From: Cyclobacteriaceae bacterium
Lineage (GTDB): Bacteria; Bacteroidota; Bacteroidia; Cytophagales; Cyclobacteriaceae
Reading direction: 5' to 3'
DNA: 64,000 nt
Assembly: GCA_027533395.1 (NCBI GenBank)
Contig: JAPZUF010000005.1
Location: 62,001 to 126,000, forward strand
Part shown: one piece after another, positions 15,640-23,582 of the stretch
Layout of the letters: the number at the start of each line of letters is the position of its first letter
Position numbering within the stretch: the first letter of the stretch is position 1
Made by a program: the position numbers and the translations under genes
The notes under the pieces: model-generated
What the model was told of the DNA's origin: nothing
Seen by the model: the letters and a program-made list of their open reading frames with translations, nothing else
The model's database searches: none

Positions 15640-17808
15640 TTATAAGTTTACTTGTAGGTTAGATCCTGCGCCTCCTGTACCACCAACGGTAGTTACAGCT
15701 GCATTTCCATTGCTTCCGGCTACGCCAACACTTTCGGTAGAGCTTTCATTTTCTACATCAAATAATGTTACACGTCCACCCCATCCACCATTGCCACCAT
15801 TACCTCCTACACCAGTGCCAAATCCGTTGCCACCATTTCCGCCAGTGCCACCTTGCGAGCTTATGGCATTAGTTATAGGGTTACCCAATAAAAAGTTGTA
15901 TGCAATAAATATCCATCCACCACCACCGCCACCACCGCCACCACCGCCACCGCGGTTGCCGGCAGTTGGTGAAAACCCGTTACCTCCATTTGCACCTGGT
16001 GCTTGTATAATGTTAGCATTAGCGTTGCTTCCTCTGTTAATGTATTTTGCCATGATGGCTATTATACCACCACCGTTGCCACCACTACCCCCGCCACCAG
16101 CAGCAGTACCATCACCACCACCACCACTACCACCTACACCCTGTGCACCACCAACCAATAGCGTAATGCCGCGTAAAAAATCTTCTGTTAATCTTTGTAA
16201 CTGAAAAGGGTTACTCGGTGCTGAGCTTGCTCTTTGTGCGCCACCCGCTCCACTAGCACCTAAACCACCCGCTCCACCAGAGCCGCCTTGTCCGCCTAAT
16301 ACTATACCGGCAGTTGGTGTTACGGTACCAGGTTGTGTGCCTGCCGCAGTACCACCGTTAGCTCCGGCAGCAGATTGCAAGCCTCGCCCTAAAGAACCAG
16401 TAGCATCTGCAGCAGCTGCCGATGCACCTGTATTTGATGTTGCATTTACACCGTTTGTAGCAATTACATCTATAGCTCCACTTGGCGCGTTAGATAAATT
16501 AAGAATATTTTCTACATACACTTTAAAGCCCGCTGTGCGTAGCTTGCCTGTGCCAGAAATCGTTAGGTTTCTGTAATACATATCGCGCACAAGCGTAGTT
16601 GTGCCTGATGTTATCGATACATCGCCATCACTTCCAGTGCCGAATATGCCATCTGCTTTATGATAGCCAATAACATCCCATCGGTTTTGTACGGTGCCAT
16701 ATACGGCTATAACCATTTTACCCGGAGGCAACTCCACATCGCCAGGTGTAGAAAATCTGTTAGCGGCTAAAGAACCAGCGTTTTCATCTTTTAATGTAAT
16801 CAGAAAACTACCTACGTTTTTTATCATCATTATTCTACCTTCTGCACCACCTGCAAGCCCGGTAATTTCAACATTTGCAGAAGAAGATATCTTTAACTGA
16901 GCAGCATCCGCCAAGTTAGCTGGGTTATAATCGTTAGCATTGGCACTAAGAGCTGCCGGTATTAACGCACCTTTCAATTCTAACGATTTAGCTATGCTAT
17001 GTACCTCGTATGTTGCACCACTCGCACTAATAACAACATCACCCTTATCGCCATCGCTTGCCTTGTTATTCCAACTGTCTTTCTCGGCTTGGCTAACATG
17101 CTTTCTGTTTCCCGTTTCGGCTACGGCATCAAGGTTTAACACCTGCCATGTTTTATTACCTGCCCAATACTGCGAAGCCGTGCCGGCAGCAATAGTTGGT
17201 TCTTTGCCTGCAAGAGCATTAGCAATTGTTGTAGCAAAGTTTGGATCGTTGCCTAAGGCATTGCTTAACTCATTTAATGTGTCAAGAAGTGCAGGTGAAC
17301 CATTTACTAAATTACTGATAGCATTATCCACATACGACTGTAGCGCGTAGCTGGCAGCAAGAACACCTCCTAATCGCTCCGAATCATTTACAGTACCGTT
17401 GCCATTAGGATCGTAAACCGAGGCATCCATCTTACCGGCAATGGCAGCTGCTAATCCGGTAACATCACCAATAGCATGGCCGTGTACGCTGTTAGCATAA
17501 TTGCCTGAAGGTTGTTTACCATCAAGCGCAGCCTGCAAGCCTTGCACATCTGCAATAGATACAGTGCCCATATCAAACTCTAATGTTTTAGTGCCAACAT
17601 TAAATTGTATAGCTAATCGGCCAGAGCCGGCTTTTACATTTCGGAATTGAAGCACGGCACCAATCTTACCATCGTAAATGCCCAGCCCCTCAGTGCCGGC
17701 ATTGTTGCCCGAGTTTGTTTCGCCACCTGCACTTGGTGTTGATGGAGTAAGTGTTGTTACAACTACCTTGTAGCCTTGTAATACATTGGGTGTGATGTTT
17801 ACTCTCAT
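15640..17808 (-). CDS. Tail fibre/adhesin with polyglycine-rich C-terminus
   Basis: A 722-residue protein. The N-terminal half contains fibre-like repeats (VQGLQAALDGKQPSG, LAAAIAGKMDAS). Residues of about 490-720 are extremely glycine-rich, in runs such as GGQGGSGGAGG and a run of about a dozen glycines before WIFIAY. Such blocks resemble the polyglycine-II sandwich of T4-like Gp38 adhesins (S16 type), where glycine helices present variable loops. This is an inference from composition. Its start overlaps the upstream gene by ATGA. It is likely the receptor-binding fibre tip. Confidence 0.72.
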   Translation of the reverse strand: MRVNITPNVLQGYKVVVTTLTPSTPSAGGETNSGNNAGTEGLGIYDGKIGAVLQFRNVKAGSGRLAIQFNVGTKTLEFDMGTVSIADVQGLQAALDGKQPSGNYANSVHGHAIGDVTGLAAAIAGKMDASVYDPNGNGTVNDSERLGGVLAASYALQSYVDNAISNLVNGSPALLDTLNELSNALGNDPNFATTIANALAGKEPTIAAGTASQYWAGNKTWQVLNLDAVAETGNRKHVSQAEKDSWNNKASDGDKGDVVISASGATYEVHSIAKSLELKGALIPAALSANANDYNPANLADAAQLKISSSANVEITGLAGGAEGRIMMIKNVGSFLITLKDENAGSLAANRFSTPGDVELPPGKMVIAVYGTVQNRWDVIGYHKADGIFGTGSDGDVSITSGTTTLVRDMYYRNLTISGTGKLRTAGFKVYVENILNLSNAPSGAIDVIATNGVNATSNTGASAAAADATGSLGRGLQSAAGANGGTAAGTQPGTVTPTAGIVLGGQGGSGGAGGLGASGAGGAQRASSAPSNPFQLQRLTEDFLRGITLLVGGAQGVGGSGGGGDGTAAGGGGSGGNGGGIIAIMAKYINRGSNANANIIQAPGANGGNGFSPTAGNRGGGGGGGGGGGGWIFIAYNFLLGNPITNAISSQGGTGGNGGNGFGTGVGGNGGNGGWGGRVTLFDVENESSTESVGVAGSNGNAAVTTVGGTGGAGSNLQVNL

Positions 17809-18203
17809 ACAGTTATATCATCCAACACAGGAAATTCACCTGCGAAAAAGGTTTGCGTGCCATAAGTGGGAGAATTTATTTGAATATCGTACCGATACTT
17901 TTTAGGCACAGGAAATGCGCCAGGTATATCCATAACACTTTCGCTTCGCTCCACTAATCGTAAGCGATTAACTACAGGTTGTAAGCCATCGGTTTCAAAA
18001 ACAATGGTGTTGTTGGCCGAAGAAAATTCGAGCACTACTGGTCCACCGGGTTTTTCGCGCACTTGCATTTTAGCTGTGCAACCGGCAAGGTTATATGCCG
18101 TATCGGTATCATCGTAGATATCGAAACTAACGCCTAAGAATTTATCTCTGCGTTGTATGGTTTTAAAGTTGTGAACAACCGGAAGTGCATCGCTTGTTAT
18201 CAT
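17805..18203 (-). CDS. Tail-fibre operon protein, BppU/baseplate-like
   Basis: 132 residues (MITSDALPVVHNFKTIQ) with a beta-rich pattern DTDTAYNLAGCTAKMQVREK, reminiscent of N-terminal domains of baseplate upper proteins that attach fibres. It begins 4 nt after the SGNH spike gene and overlaps the adhesin gene. The family assignment is tentative. Confidence 0.5.
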   Translation of the reverse strand: MITSDALPVVHNFKTIQRRDKFLGVSFDIYDDTDTAYNLAGCTAKMQVREKPGGPVVLEFSSANNTIVFETDGLQPVVNRLRLVERSESVMDIPGAFPVPKKYRYDIQINSPTYGTQTFFAGEFPVLDDITV

Positions 18204-18207
18204 AATT

Positions 18208-19869
18208 TTAATTTCGCCCTGAGGCTATTCTAAGTAACTGATAAATTTGAGGAGACATTTTACCATAACCTGTTGCATTTGGGTGAACAGTATCTGCAAA
18301 ATCCCCAGCACTAACTTTTATGGTTTTAAAAAGATCATACTTTATAAGAATTAGGCCTTCTGTTTCAAGCTGCGGCCATGCTACGTTCCAAAGCCACCAA
18401 TTGAAATTTTCGAGTAAAGCATTTGTTGAACCTGTCGCATTCATGTATTCTTCACTCACTACAATTCTTACTCCTGGCTTAAGTGTATTTATTCTTCTTA
18501 TTAATGCTATATAATCAGATTTTTCTTGGGCAAGATTTGATATTCCATTAACACCTAGTAGAACAAAAACTATATCTGGATTGTAAGTTGCCATAGCACT
18601 ATCAATACCAACTGTTACGGGAGTTGTTTGATTAAGATGATTGCCCGAAGTAGAACCTGAATAACCATCATGCTCCGGATCGGTTGCGGTGCTTCCTCGA
18701 GGACCAACAAAATTCATGTTAGTTAAATCAGCACTTGCCGCGTAAAGGGTGTATACGCCTTGCCTGAAAGAATCCTGATTTAAACCACCAACTCCAAACA
18801 CGCGAGAGTCTCCTACAAACATCACATCAACATTTCCTGATGTATTTGGAAGCTGAGGTAATACCGGAACAGAAGTTGATGCATAATCGTCTGGTCTGTA
18901 GCGAAGGTAGTTTACAACGGAAACTGTACTATTATCGATTGTTCCTGTTCTTGTTGCGTTTAATCCTCCGGCAGCAGCAACCCAAGGAGATCCACAATCA
19001 GGCGCATTATATTGATGGGTTACTCCTGCTGGGGACGCGTACACGTTAGACGTTATTGCTTGATAGTGCGCCTCAACTTGCGCGTCCGATAATCCTGTTG
19101 AATCACAAACACCACAAGCTATGATACCAGATAAAAACTGTGTGCCTCCTGACAATGAACCAATCTGCAAAGGAAATGTTGATGTACCAGTAGATGAAAG
19201 ATTAGTTGATCCATCTCTCAACACGCCATTTTTATAGAGATACATAACTCCTAAACGTACTACTCCATGCAAAACTTGAATTGTACCGATTTCAGGCGCT
19301 GCAAATCCTGTCGTTGGAGTTGACCTTCCTGCGGCACCATCACCAACAGTAAACCTATAGCTACCTGCACTGCAATTAATTGACCAACCTAAAGTAGATG
19401 ATATACTATTTGTTTTACCAAATAAAAATTGGTTAACATTGTTTGTATTTGGCAGTAAAACTACCCATACGCTAAAACCAGTTGTATTTGCGTTTGGACC
19501 TGTACTTCCTCCTGTCGAAAATCTTTGAGTAGATGAAAAACCAGTGACCTGGTCTACAACATACTCAATCAAAGTTGCAGCTGATGTAATTGTATAAGGA
19601 CTATAAGGACCTCCATTCACTAATTGATACCTTACTCTATAGTAATAAGTTGTTGATGGCGTTAAACCCGTATGATTAAAAAATGTATTTGATCCAGAAT
19701 AAATTTGTGTTGCTCCTGTGAATGATGGATTTGTTGCAAACTCTAATTCATAGTTGTAAGCAAATACATTTTGCCACGATAAAGCAATTTCACTTTGACT
19801 TACTCCAATCGCAAAAAATTCTATTGGTTTAAACTGATTTATTGTTGATGAAAAAAAAGATCTTCTCAT
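18208..19869 (-). CDS. Tail spike with FN3, LamG-like and SGNH hydrolase domains
   Basis: The start at 19869 (MRRSFFSSTINQ) gives an ATGA overlap with the upstream gene; a longer frame could start at 19923 (571 residues). Numbering from the longer form: residues 35-118 look like fibronectin type III, 145-290 a LamG/concanavalin-like fold (KNGVLRDGS), and 365-570 an SGNH hydrolase with block I GDS (371-373), block III GVN (457-459) and block V DTVH (D544, H547). SGNH enzymes are esterases or deacetylases, so the spike may remove acetyl groups from host surface polysaccharide during adsorption. Confidence 0.8.
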   Translation of the reverse strand: MRRSFFSSTINQFKPIEFFAIGVSQSEIALSWQNVFAYNYELEFATNPSFTGATQIYSGSNTFFNHTGLTPSTTYYYRVRYQLVNGGPYSPYTITSAATLIEYVVDQVTGFSSTQRFSTGGSTGPNANTTGFSVWVVLLPNTNNVNQFLFGKTNSISSTLGWSINCSAGSYRFTVGDGAAGRSTPTTGFAAPEIGTIQVLHGVVRLGVMYLYKNGVLRDGSTNLSSTGTSTFPLQIGSLSGGTQFLSGIIACGVCDSTGLSDAQVEAHYQAITSNVYASPAGVTHQYNAPDCGSPWVAAAGGLNATRTGTIDNSTVSVVNYLRYRPDDYASTSVPVLPQLPNTSGNVDVMFVGDSRVFGVGGLNQDSFRQGVYTLYAASADLTNMNFVGPRGSTATDPEHDGYSGSTSGNHLNQTTPVTVGIDSAMATYNPDIVFVLLGVNGISNLAQEKSDYIALIRRINTLKPGVRIVVSEEYMNATGSTNALLENFNWWLWNVAWPQLETEGLILIKYDLFKTIKVSAGDFADTVHPNATGYGKMSPQIYQLLRIASGRN

Positions 19870-20921
19870 GCTTGAACTTGGCTTACTGTATACAAGATTT
19901 CTGTTGGGCTCACGTAAGTACAAAAGATAAAATTCAATTGACCCGTAACATAACTTCCGCCAATTCTCTTGAACTCCGAACCGAATGTAGGTGCAGTTCC
20001 ACTGTTATGCCGAATAAGTGCAACCTGTCCATCCTGTGCACCTGTAGCGTTTAAAGTTATGTTGCCAGTTTCTGGCGTTGTTCTTCCATAAGTGCGAGGT
20101 TGATCGAATTGTATTGCCACACCAGTAGAAGCAATGGCATCTACTCGTTGTGGCACATAGCCAATGTTACCTTCTGTTATAGCCCAGTTGTTAGAGGTTT
20201 GACCTGGGTTATCTACCAAAGCCCTTACCTGATCTCTAATGTTAACACTCTGTCCGCCTAAAACACCCGCCACACTAATGGTGTATATGTCTCCTTTTAA
20301 AATGACACCACCTGCCCCACTACCATTAGCAGCTGGGAACAAATTGCTGCTGGCATCATGGTTTCCTCTATCATCGTATAAACCTACAATTGCAGCATTA
20401 ATTAGTTTTACAACCTCATCTTTATCCAACGTAAAGTCTACCCACTTACCTGCTGCAAATTCTGTTTCAATATTGCTAGAAGTAAAAGGTCTTACCGGTT
20501 CAGTTAACAAAAAAAGTCTGCGGCCTAAAGTGGTATGGTTGTGATAGACAATCTTTAAACCAGAACCAAAAACACCAGGCGCATATTCAGGAATGCCCGA
20601 GCTCGCGCTCTCACTAATCTCCTTCCAGTGTGTATTCTCAGTTACTACCGGGTCAGTAGGTGGTGCATTGTTTACATTGCCACTGGTTTTGGTTTCAAAA
20701 ATTCTTTTGCGGCCATTGATATCGGGATGCTTGCAATACTTACCTGCACCTGTGCCGTTAGTGTTAAAAACCAGCAGGCTTGTCCAATCCGGAAAATCAT
20801 CTTTATTCTGCCCAAGAATAAAATCAACAGTGCTGTTAAAAAGCTCTTTTACTTTACTTGCCTGTGTAACAGGTGGAGTAAGTTTGGTTTCAATATCGTT
20901 TCGTAACTCTAGCTCTGTCAT
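19866..20921 (-). CDS. Tail-fibre/baseplate protein
   Basis: 351 residues (MTELELRNDIETKLTPPV). It contains segments typical of Bacteroidota phage fibres (VLGGQSVNIRDQVRALVDN, NITLNATGAQDGQVALI). The start overlaps the upstream gene by ATGA and the stop overlaps the spike start by ATGA. A linker between baseplate and spike is a reasonable guess. Confidence 0.6.
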   Translation of the reverse strand: MTELELRNDIETKLTPPVTQASKVKELFNSTVDFILGQNKDDFPDWTSLLVFNTNGTGAGKYCKHPDINGRKRIFETKTSGNVNNAPPTDPVVTENTHWKEISESASSGIPEYAPGVFGSGLKIVYHNHTTLGRRLFLLTEPVRPFTSSNIETEFAAGKWVDFTLDKDEVVKLINAAIVGLYDDRGNHDASSNLFPAANGSGAGGVILKGDIYTISVAGVLGGQSVNIRDQVRALVDNPGQTSNNWAITEGNIGYVPQRVDAIASTGVAIQFDQPRTYGRTTPETGNITLNATGAQDGQVALIRHNSGTAPTFGSEFKRIGGSYVTGQLNFIFCTYVSPTEILYTVSQVQA

Positions 20922-21541
20922 GGCGTGGTAGTAAAGAAGTTTGTAAATCCAAATTCAGAATAGATCCTCAGCTCCTGCCCGGGTGCAAGTACTGCTATTG
21001 GGGCATCGTTAAAATACACTACAGCATTTCCGGCTGTTGGTGGTGGCAAGGCAGCACCATTGTAGAAGTAAATGTTATCAGGACCATCGTAAAAAAAGCT
21101 GGCATTAAAAAAGTTGCCATCTGCCATGCGCGAACCTGTGTCGTGGTCGAACGTAAAAAGAAAAGGAGCATCTAACGTACCTGCTATTTTAGTGCGACCA
21201 CCAGCATCGGTGTATAAAAGAATAAACTCATCTTGTGTGGCTTGCTCTAACTGCTGGTGCACTTCGGCACTATCAACCGGAATGTTTAATCGCAACTGTG
21301 TGCGCTTAGCTTCACCCTCGCGTGTGCGTTGCCCACGGCTTTGCACGTTGGGTGTTTCTAACGTTGCCTGCCAAGTAACAAAACCAACCGCTCCTGCTTT
21401 TAACACAATGGAGCCATACACCACACCGTTAACAGCATCGGGTAAAGATTCTATTTCACTTTTGCGACAAACCTTTAAGTCTATTAAACCACCAAGGTTA
21501 TCTTTGCGCGAAAGTCTATCTATGTTTTTGAGGTAGCTCAC
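20918..21541 (-). CDS. First gene of tail-fibre operon, unknown tail protein
   Basis: 207 residues starting with GTG at 21541 (MSYLKNIDRLSRKDNLGG). The start is supported by the phage promoter box ending 4 nt upstream. Mixed alpha/beta with no motif I recognise. Its operon position suggests a baseplate or fibre-anchor protein. Confidence 0.6.
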   Translation of the reverse strand: MSYLKNIDRLSRKDNLGGLIDLKVCRKSEIESLPDAVNGVVYGSIVLKAGAVGFVTWQATLETPNVQSRGQRTREGEAKRTQLRLNIPVDSAEVHQQLEQATQDEFILLYTDAGGRTKIAGTLDAPFLFTFDHDTGSRMADGNFFNASFFYDGPDNIYFYNGAALPPPTAGNAVVYFNDAPIAVLAPGQELRIYSEFGFTNFFTTTP

Positions 21542-21545
21542 AAGA

Positions 21546-21580
21546 CAAAATTGCCTTGTTCAATAGAGATATATTAGGAC
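21546..21580 (-). promoter_or_regulatory. Phage late promoter box, GTCCTA-N21-CAATTTTG (P_fibre)
   Basis: GTCCTA at 21580-21575 and CAATTTTG at 21553-21546 on the minus strand, exactly 21 nt apart, with the GTG of the fibre operon 4 nt further. Same architecture as the boxes before 22226, 26028, 29630 and 38692. Confidence 0.8.
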
Positions 21581-21607
21581 GTGCGATAGCACAAAAAGCT
21601 ATGTATG

Positions 21608-21642
21608 CAAACTTCCAGACAAAACACGTATAAGAATAGGAC
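21608..21642 (-). promoter_or_regulatory. Second upstream copy, GTCCTA-N21-GAAGTTTG
   Basis: Same architecture with the same 21-nt spacer, 62 bp upstream of the fibre-operon box and in the same direction. No start codon follows closely, so it may be a tandem promoter giving a longer leader. Confidence 0.6.
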
Positions 21643-21647
21643 AAAAT

Positions 21648-22118
21648 CTATACAAAAACTTTCTCGCGTTGGTAGAATTTATACGCGGCATCAAGGCTAT
21701 ACGCCTTCTCTTCTATTTTGTAATGCGCTAAAAAGTTTCGGCACGCGGTGTACTCAGGTATGCCTGTAATGCGCTGTGCTTCGATAAAAGTTAATAGCGA
21801 TTGTTTGAACCACATATCTAAATCGATGTTGATCCTGGTTAGCTTACTTAAGCGTGGACCAAGCTTCATCATATAGCTATTGAGTTCTAATGTGATTTCA
21901 TCTACTAACCTGTCGCGGTACTTATCATTATACTCCATCGCCCGTTCTTTTCTGTTTTCTCGCAGCGATGCCAGCACCATCTTACCGATAATGCTGTGCT
22001 CATCGGCAATAATGGGTTTGTTAACATCAAGCTCTAGCTGCTCCTTCAAAAAAATTTTTATGTGGCGATAAACCGGCACTTTATACTGGTTGGGTTTGTA
22101 GTTCGAAAACAATTCCAT
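21648..22118 (-). CDS. Unknown protein in the divergent late control region (candidate late regulator)
   Basis: From ATG at 22118, 156 residues (MELFSNYKPNQYKVPVYR). Helical; the C-terminal segment TGIPEYTACRNFLAHYKI could form a helix-turn-helix. It lies between the two divergent late operons, with its upstream region shared with the S49 gene's promoter and the 19-bp repeat. In phages this is a common site for a late activator, but no family signature is seen. The longer frame (start at 22259) would overlap the promoter region and is not preferred. Confidence 0.55.
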   Translation of the reverse strand: MELFSNYKPNQYKVPVYRHIKIFLKEQLELDVNKPIIADEHSIIGKMVLASLRENRKERAMEYNDKYRDRLVDEITLELNSYMMKLGPRLSKLTRINIDLDMWFKQSLLTFIEAQRITGIPEYTACRNFLAHYKIEEKAYSLDAAYKFYQREKVFV

Positions 22119-22161
22119 ACGCGCTATTTTTCCTGTGAAGGTACTAAAACAGAACCTCTTT

Positions 22162-22180
22162 TCTGAAACATTTCTGAAAC
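22162..22180. repeat. 19-bp repeat copy 2, TCTGAAAC-ATT-TCTGAAAC (central)
   Basis: Identical to copy 1 at 6484-6502. It ends 3 nt before the GTCCTA box of the main late operon and lies upstream of the divergent 21648-22118 gene. Confidence 0.8.
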
Positions 22181-22183
22181 CTT

Positions 22184-22218
22184 GTCCTACTTTAACTCTG
22201 CGGTATACGCAAAATTTG
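22184..22218 (+). promoter_or_regulatory. Main late promoter box, GTCCTA-N21-AAAATTTG
   Basis: GTCCTA at 22184-22189 and AAAATTTG at 22211-22218, 21 nt apart; the S49 gene ATG is 7 nt downstream. Same architecture as five other sites in the prophage. Confidence 0.8.
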
Positions 22219-22225
22219 CTACTGC

Positions 22226-23581
22226 ATGATCGAACTATTATCACATAGACACTGGGCAATTAGCGAAGCGTATTTCCGCATGATGGAACCTAAAGTACGC
22301 GAGGCTATCGGTGCACATGTATCACTTGTTCAACCTCACACCGAAGAATTTTATGAAAACAGAATAGCATCCTTACTGGCAGCTGCTGCCGATGAAGAAG
22401 TAGAACTTACCTACACCCGCGAAGGCGGTTTCTCTATTGCTAAAGTGGGTAGCAAAAACATTGCTTTAATTCCGGTTATCGGTCCACTGATGAAGTACGA
22501 TGGCCTTTGCAGCTATGGCATGCAAAGCTATGGTAAGATGATACAGATGGTTAACAACAACACCAACTTGCATGGTGCTGTGTTAATTATGGATACACCC
22601 GGTGGCACAGTAGATGGCACACCAGAGTTGGCTTTACAAATTGCACAAAGCGCAAAACCAATTGGTGTTTTTGGCGATGGCATGGTTGCCAGTGCTGGCA
22701 TTTGGTTAGCAAGCCAGGCATCCTTAATTGTAGGCAACAAAAACAACTACACATCATTCGGCAGCATAGGCACCTTAATGGTAACCTATAACTACAGCAA
22801 CATGATGGAGGCCGGCAACTATCCGAAAGCAAAAATTCATCGTGCGCGCCAAAGCAAAGAGAAAGCTTTAGTTAACTCTTTTGAAGAAATCACCGAAGAT
22901 GTACAAGCAGAAATTGATGCGGAGTTAGAAAGCATAACCAGCGATTTTATCAGTGCTGTTAAAAAAGGCCGTGGCGAAGGTTTAGATGCAAAAGCCGATG
23001 GCCTATTTGCAGGGAGAATGTTCGATGCCAACGATGCTAAAAAGATGGGCTTGATAGATGCCGTAGGCACCTTACAAACTGCTGTCAATAAAGTAGCGGC
23101 ACTAGCCCGCGAAAAGGATAAGAAGAAAGATTACACCAACAATTCAGAAGCAAACAATACGATGACTAAGAAGAAAGGGTTCTTGCAACTCATTGGCTTT
23201 GCCAGTGATAAGGCAGAAGCTACCGAAGAAGAGTTGATCCAAGCCAGTGAAACAAAAATCACTGAATTGCAAGCTCAACTATCGGCAGCAACAGAAGCAA
23301 AGGCCGCGCTGGAAGCCAGAATTTCAGCATTAGAAGCTGAAGCTGCAACACAGGCCGAAGCGGTGGCATCTAAGGATGCAGAAATTACCTCACTAAAAGA
23401 GCAATTGGCTAAAGCTCCTACTGCTGCAGTTACCACTGTTGTAGCAGCTGAAGAAAAAGAAGCCGCACAAGCCGCAGAAGAAGATAGTGGCCAGCCACAA
23501 AAAGGCAAGTACCGCTCTGCTGCAGACGATGAAGCAGATCAGTATGCAAACATTGTAAACCAAAAACTACCAACTAAATAA
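22226..23581 (+). CDS. S49-family prohead protease with C-terminal scaffold-like region
   Basis: A 451-residue protein. Residues of about 70-290 form an SppA/S49 serine peptidase: oxyanion region MDTPGGTVDG, nucleophile Ser near residue 156 in VASAGIW, and likely general-base Lys near 210 in RQSKEKA. From about residue 313 the sequence is an Ala/Glu/Lys-rich coiled coil (KITELQAQLSAATEAKAALE) ending in a low-complexity tail, like a scaffold. Lambda C and related proteins have this protease-plus-scaffold plan. It directly precedes the capsid gene (1 nt gap), which supports a role in capsid assembly and maturation. Confidence 0.82.
   Translation: MIELLSHRHWAISEAYFRMMEPKVREAIGAHVSLVQPHTEEFYENRIASLLAAAADEEVELTYTREGGFSIAKVGSKNIALIPVIGPLMKYDGLCSYGMQSYGKMIQMVNNNTNLHGAVLIMDTPGGTVDGTPELALQIAQSAKPIGVFGDGMVASAGIWLASQASLIVGNKNNYTSFGSIGTLMVTYNYSNMMEAGNYPKAKIHRARQSKEKALVNSFEEITEDVQAEIDAELESITSDFISAVKKGRGEGLDAKADGLFAGRMFDANDAKKMGLIDAVGTLQTAVNKVAALAREKDKKKDYTNNSEANNTMTKKKGFLQLIGFASDKAEATEEELIQASETKITELQAQLSAATEAKAALEARISALEAEAATQAEAVASKDAEITSLKEQLAKAPTAAVTTVVAAEEKEAAQAAEEDSGQPQKGKYRSAADDEADQYANIVNQKLPTK
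23162..23581 (+). CDS. Possible nested scaffold protein (internal start)
   Basis: An in-frame ATG (MTKKKGFLQLIGFASDK) at the junction between the protease and coiled-coil regions would give a 139-residue scaffold, as in lambda C/Nu3. Bacteroidota starts rarely have Shine-Dalgarno sites, so its absence says little. Inferred from layout only. Confidence 0.35.
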   Translation: MTKKKGFLQLIGFASDKAEATEEELIQASETKITELQAQLSAATEAKAALEARISALEAEAATQAEAVASKDAEITSLKEQLAKAPTAAVTTVVAAEEKEAAQAAEEDSGQPQKGKYRSAADDEADQYANIVNQKLPTK

Positions 23582-23582
23582 C

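Noticed and set aside
15539-16204. Long plus-strand proline-rich reading frame
   Set aside because: It is the complement of the glycine-rich adhesin gene (GGN/NCC codons); the minus frame has the operon context and is real.
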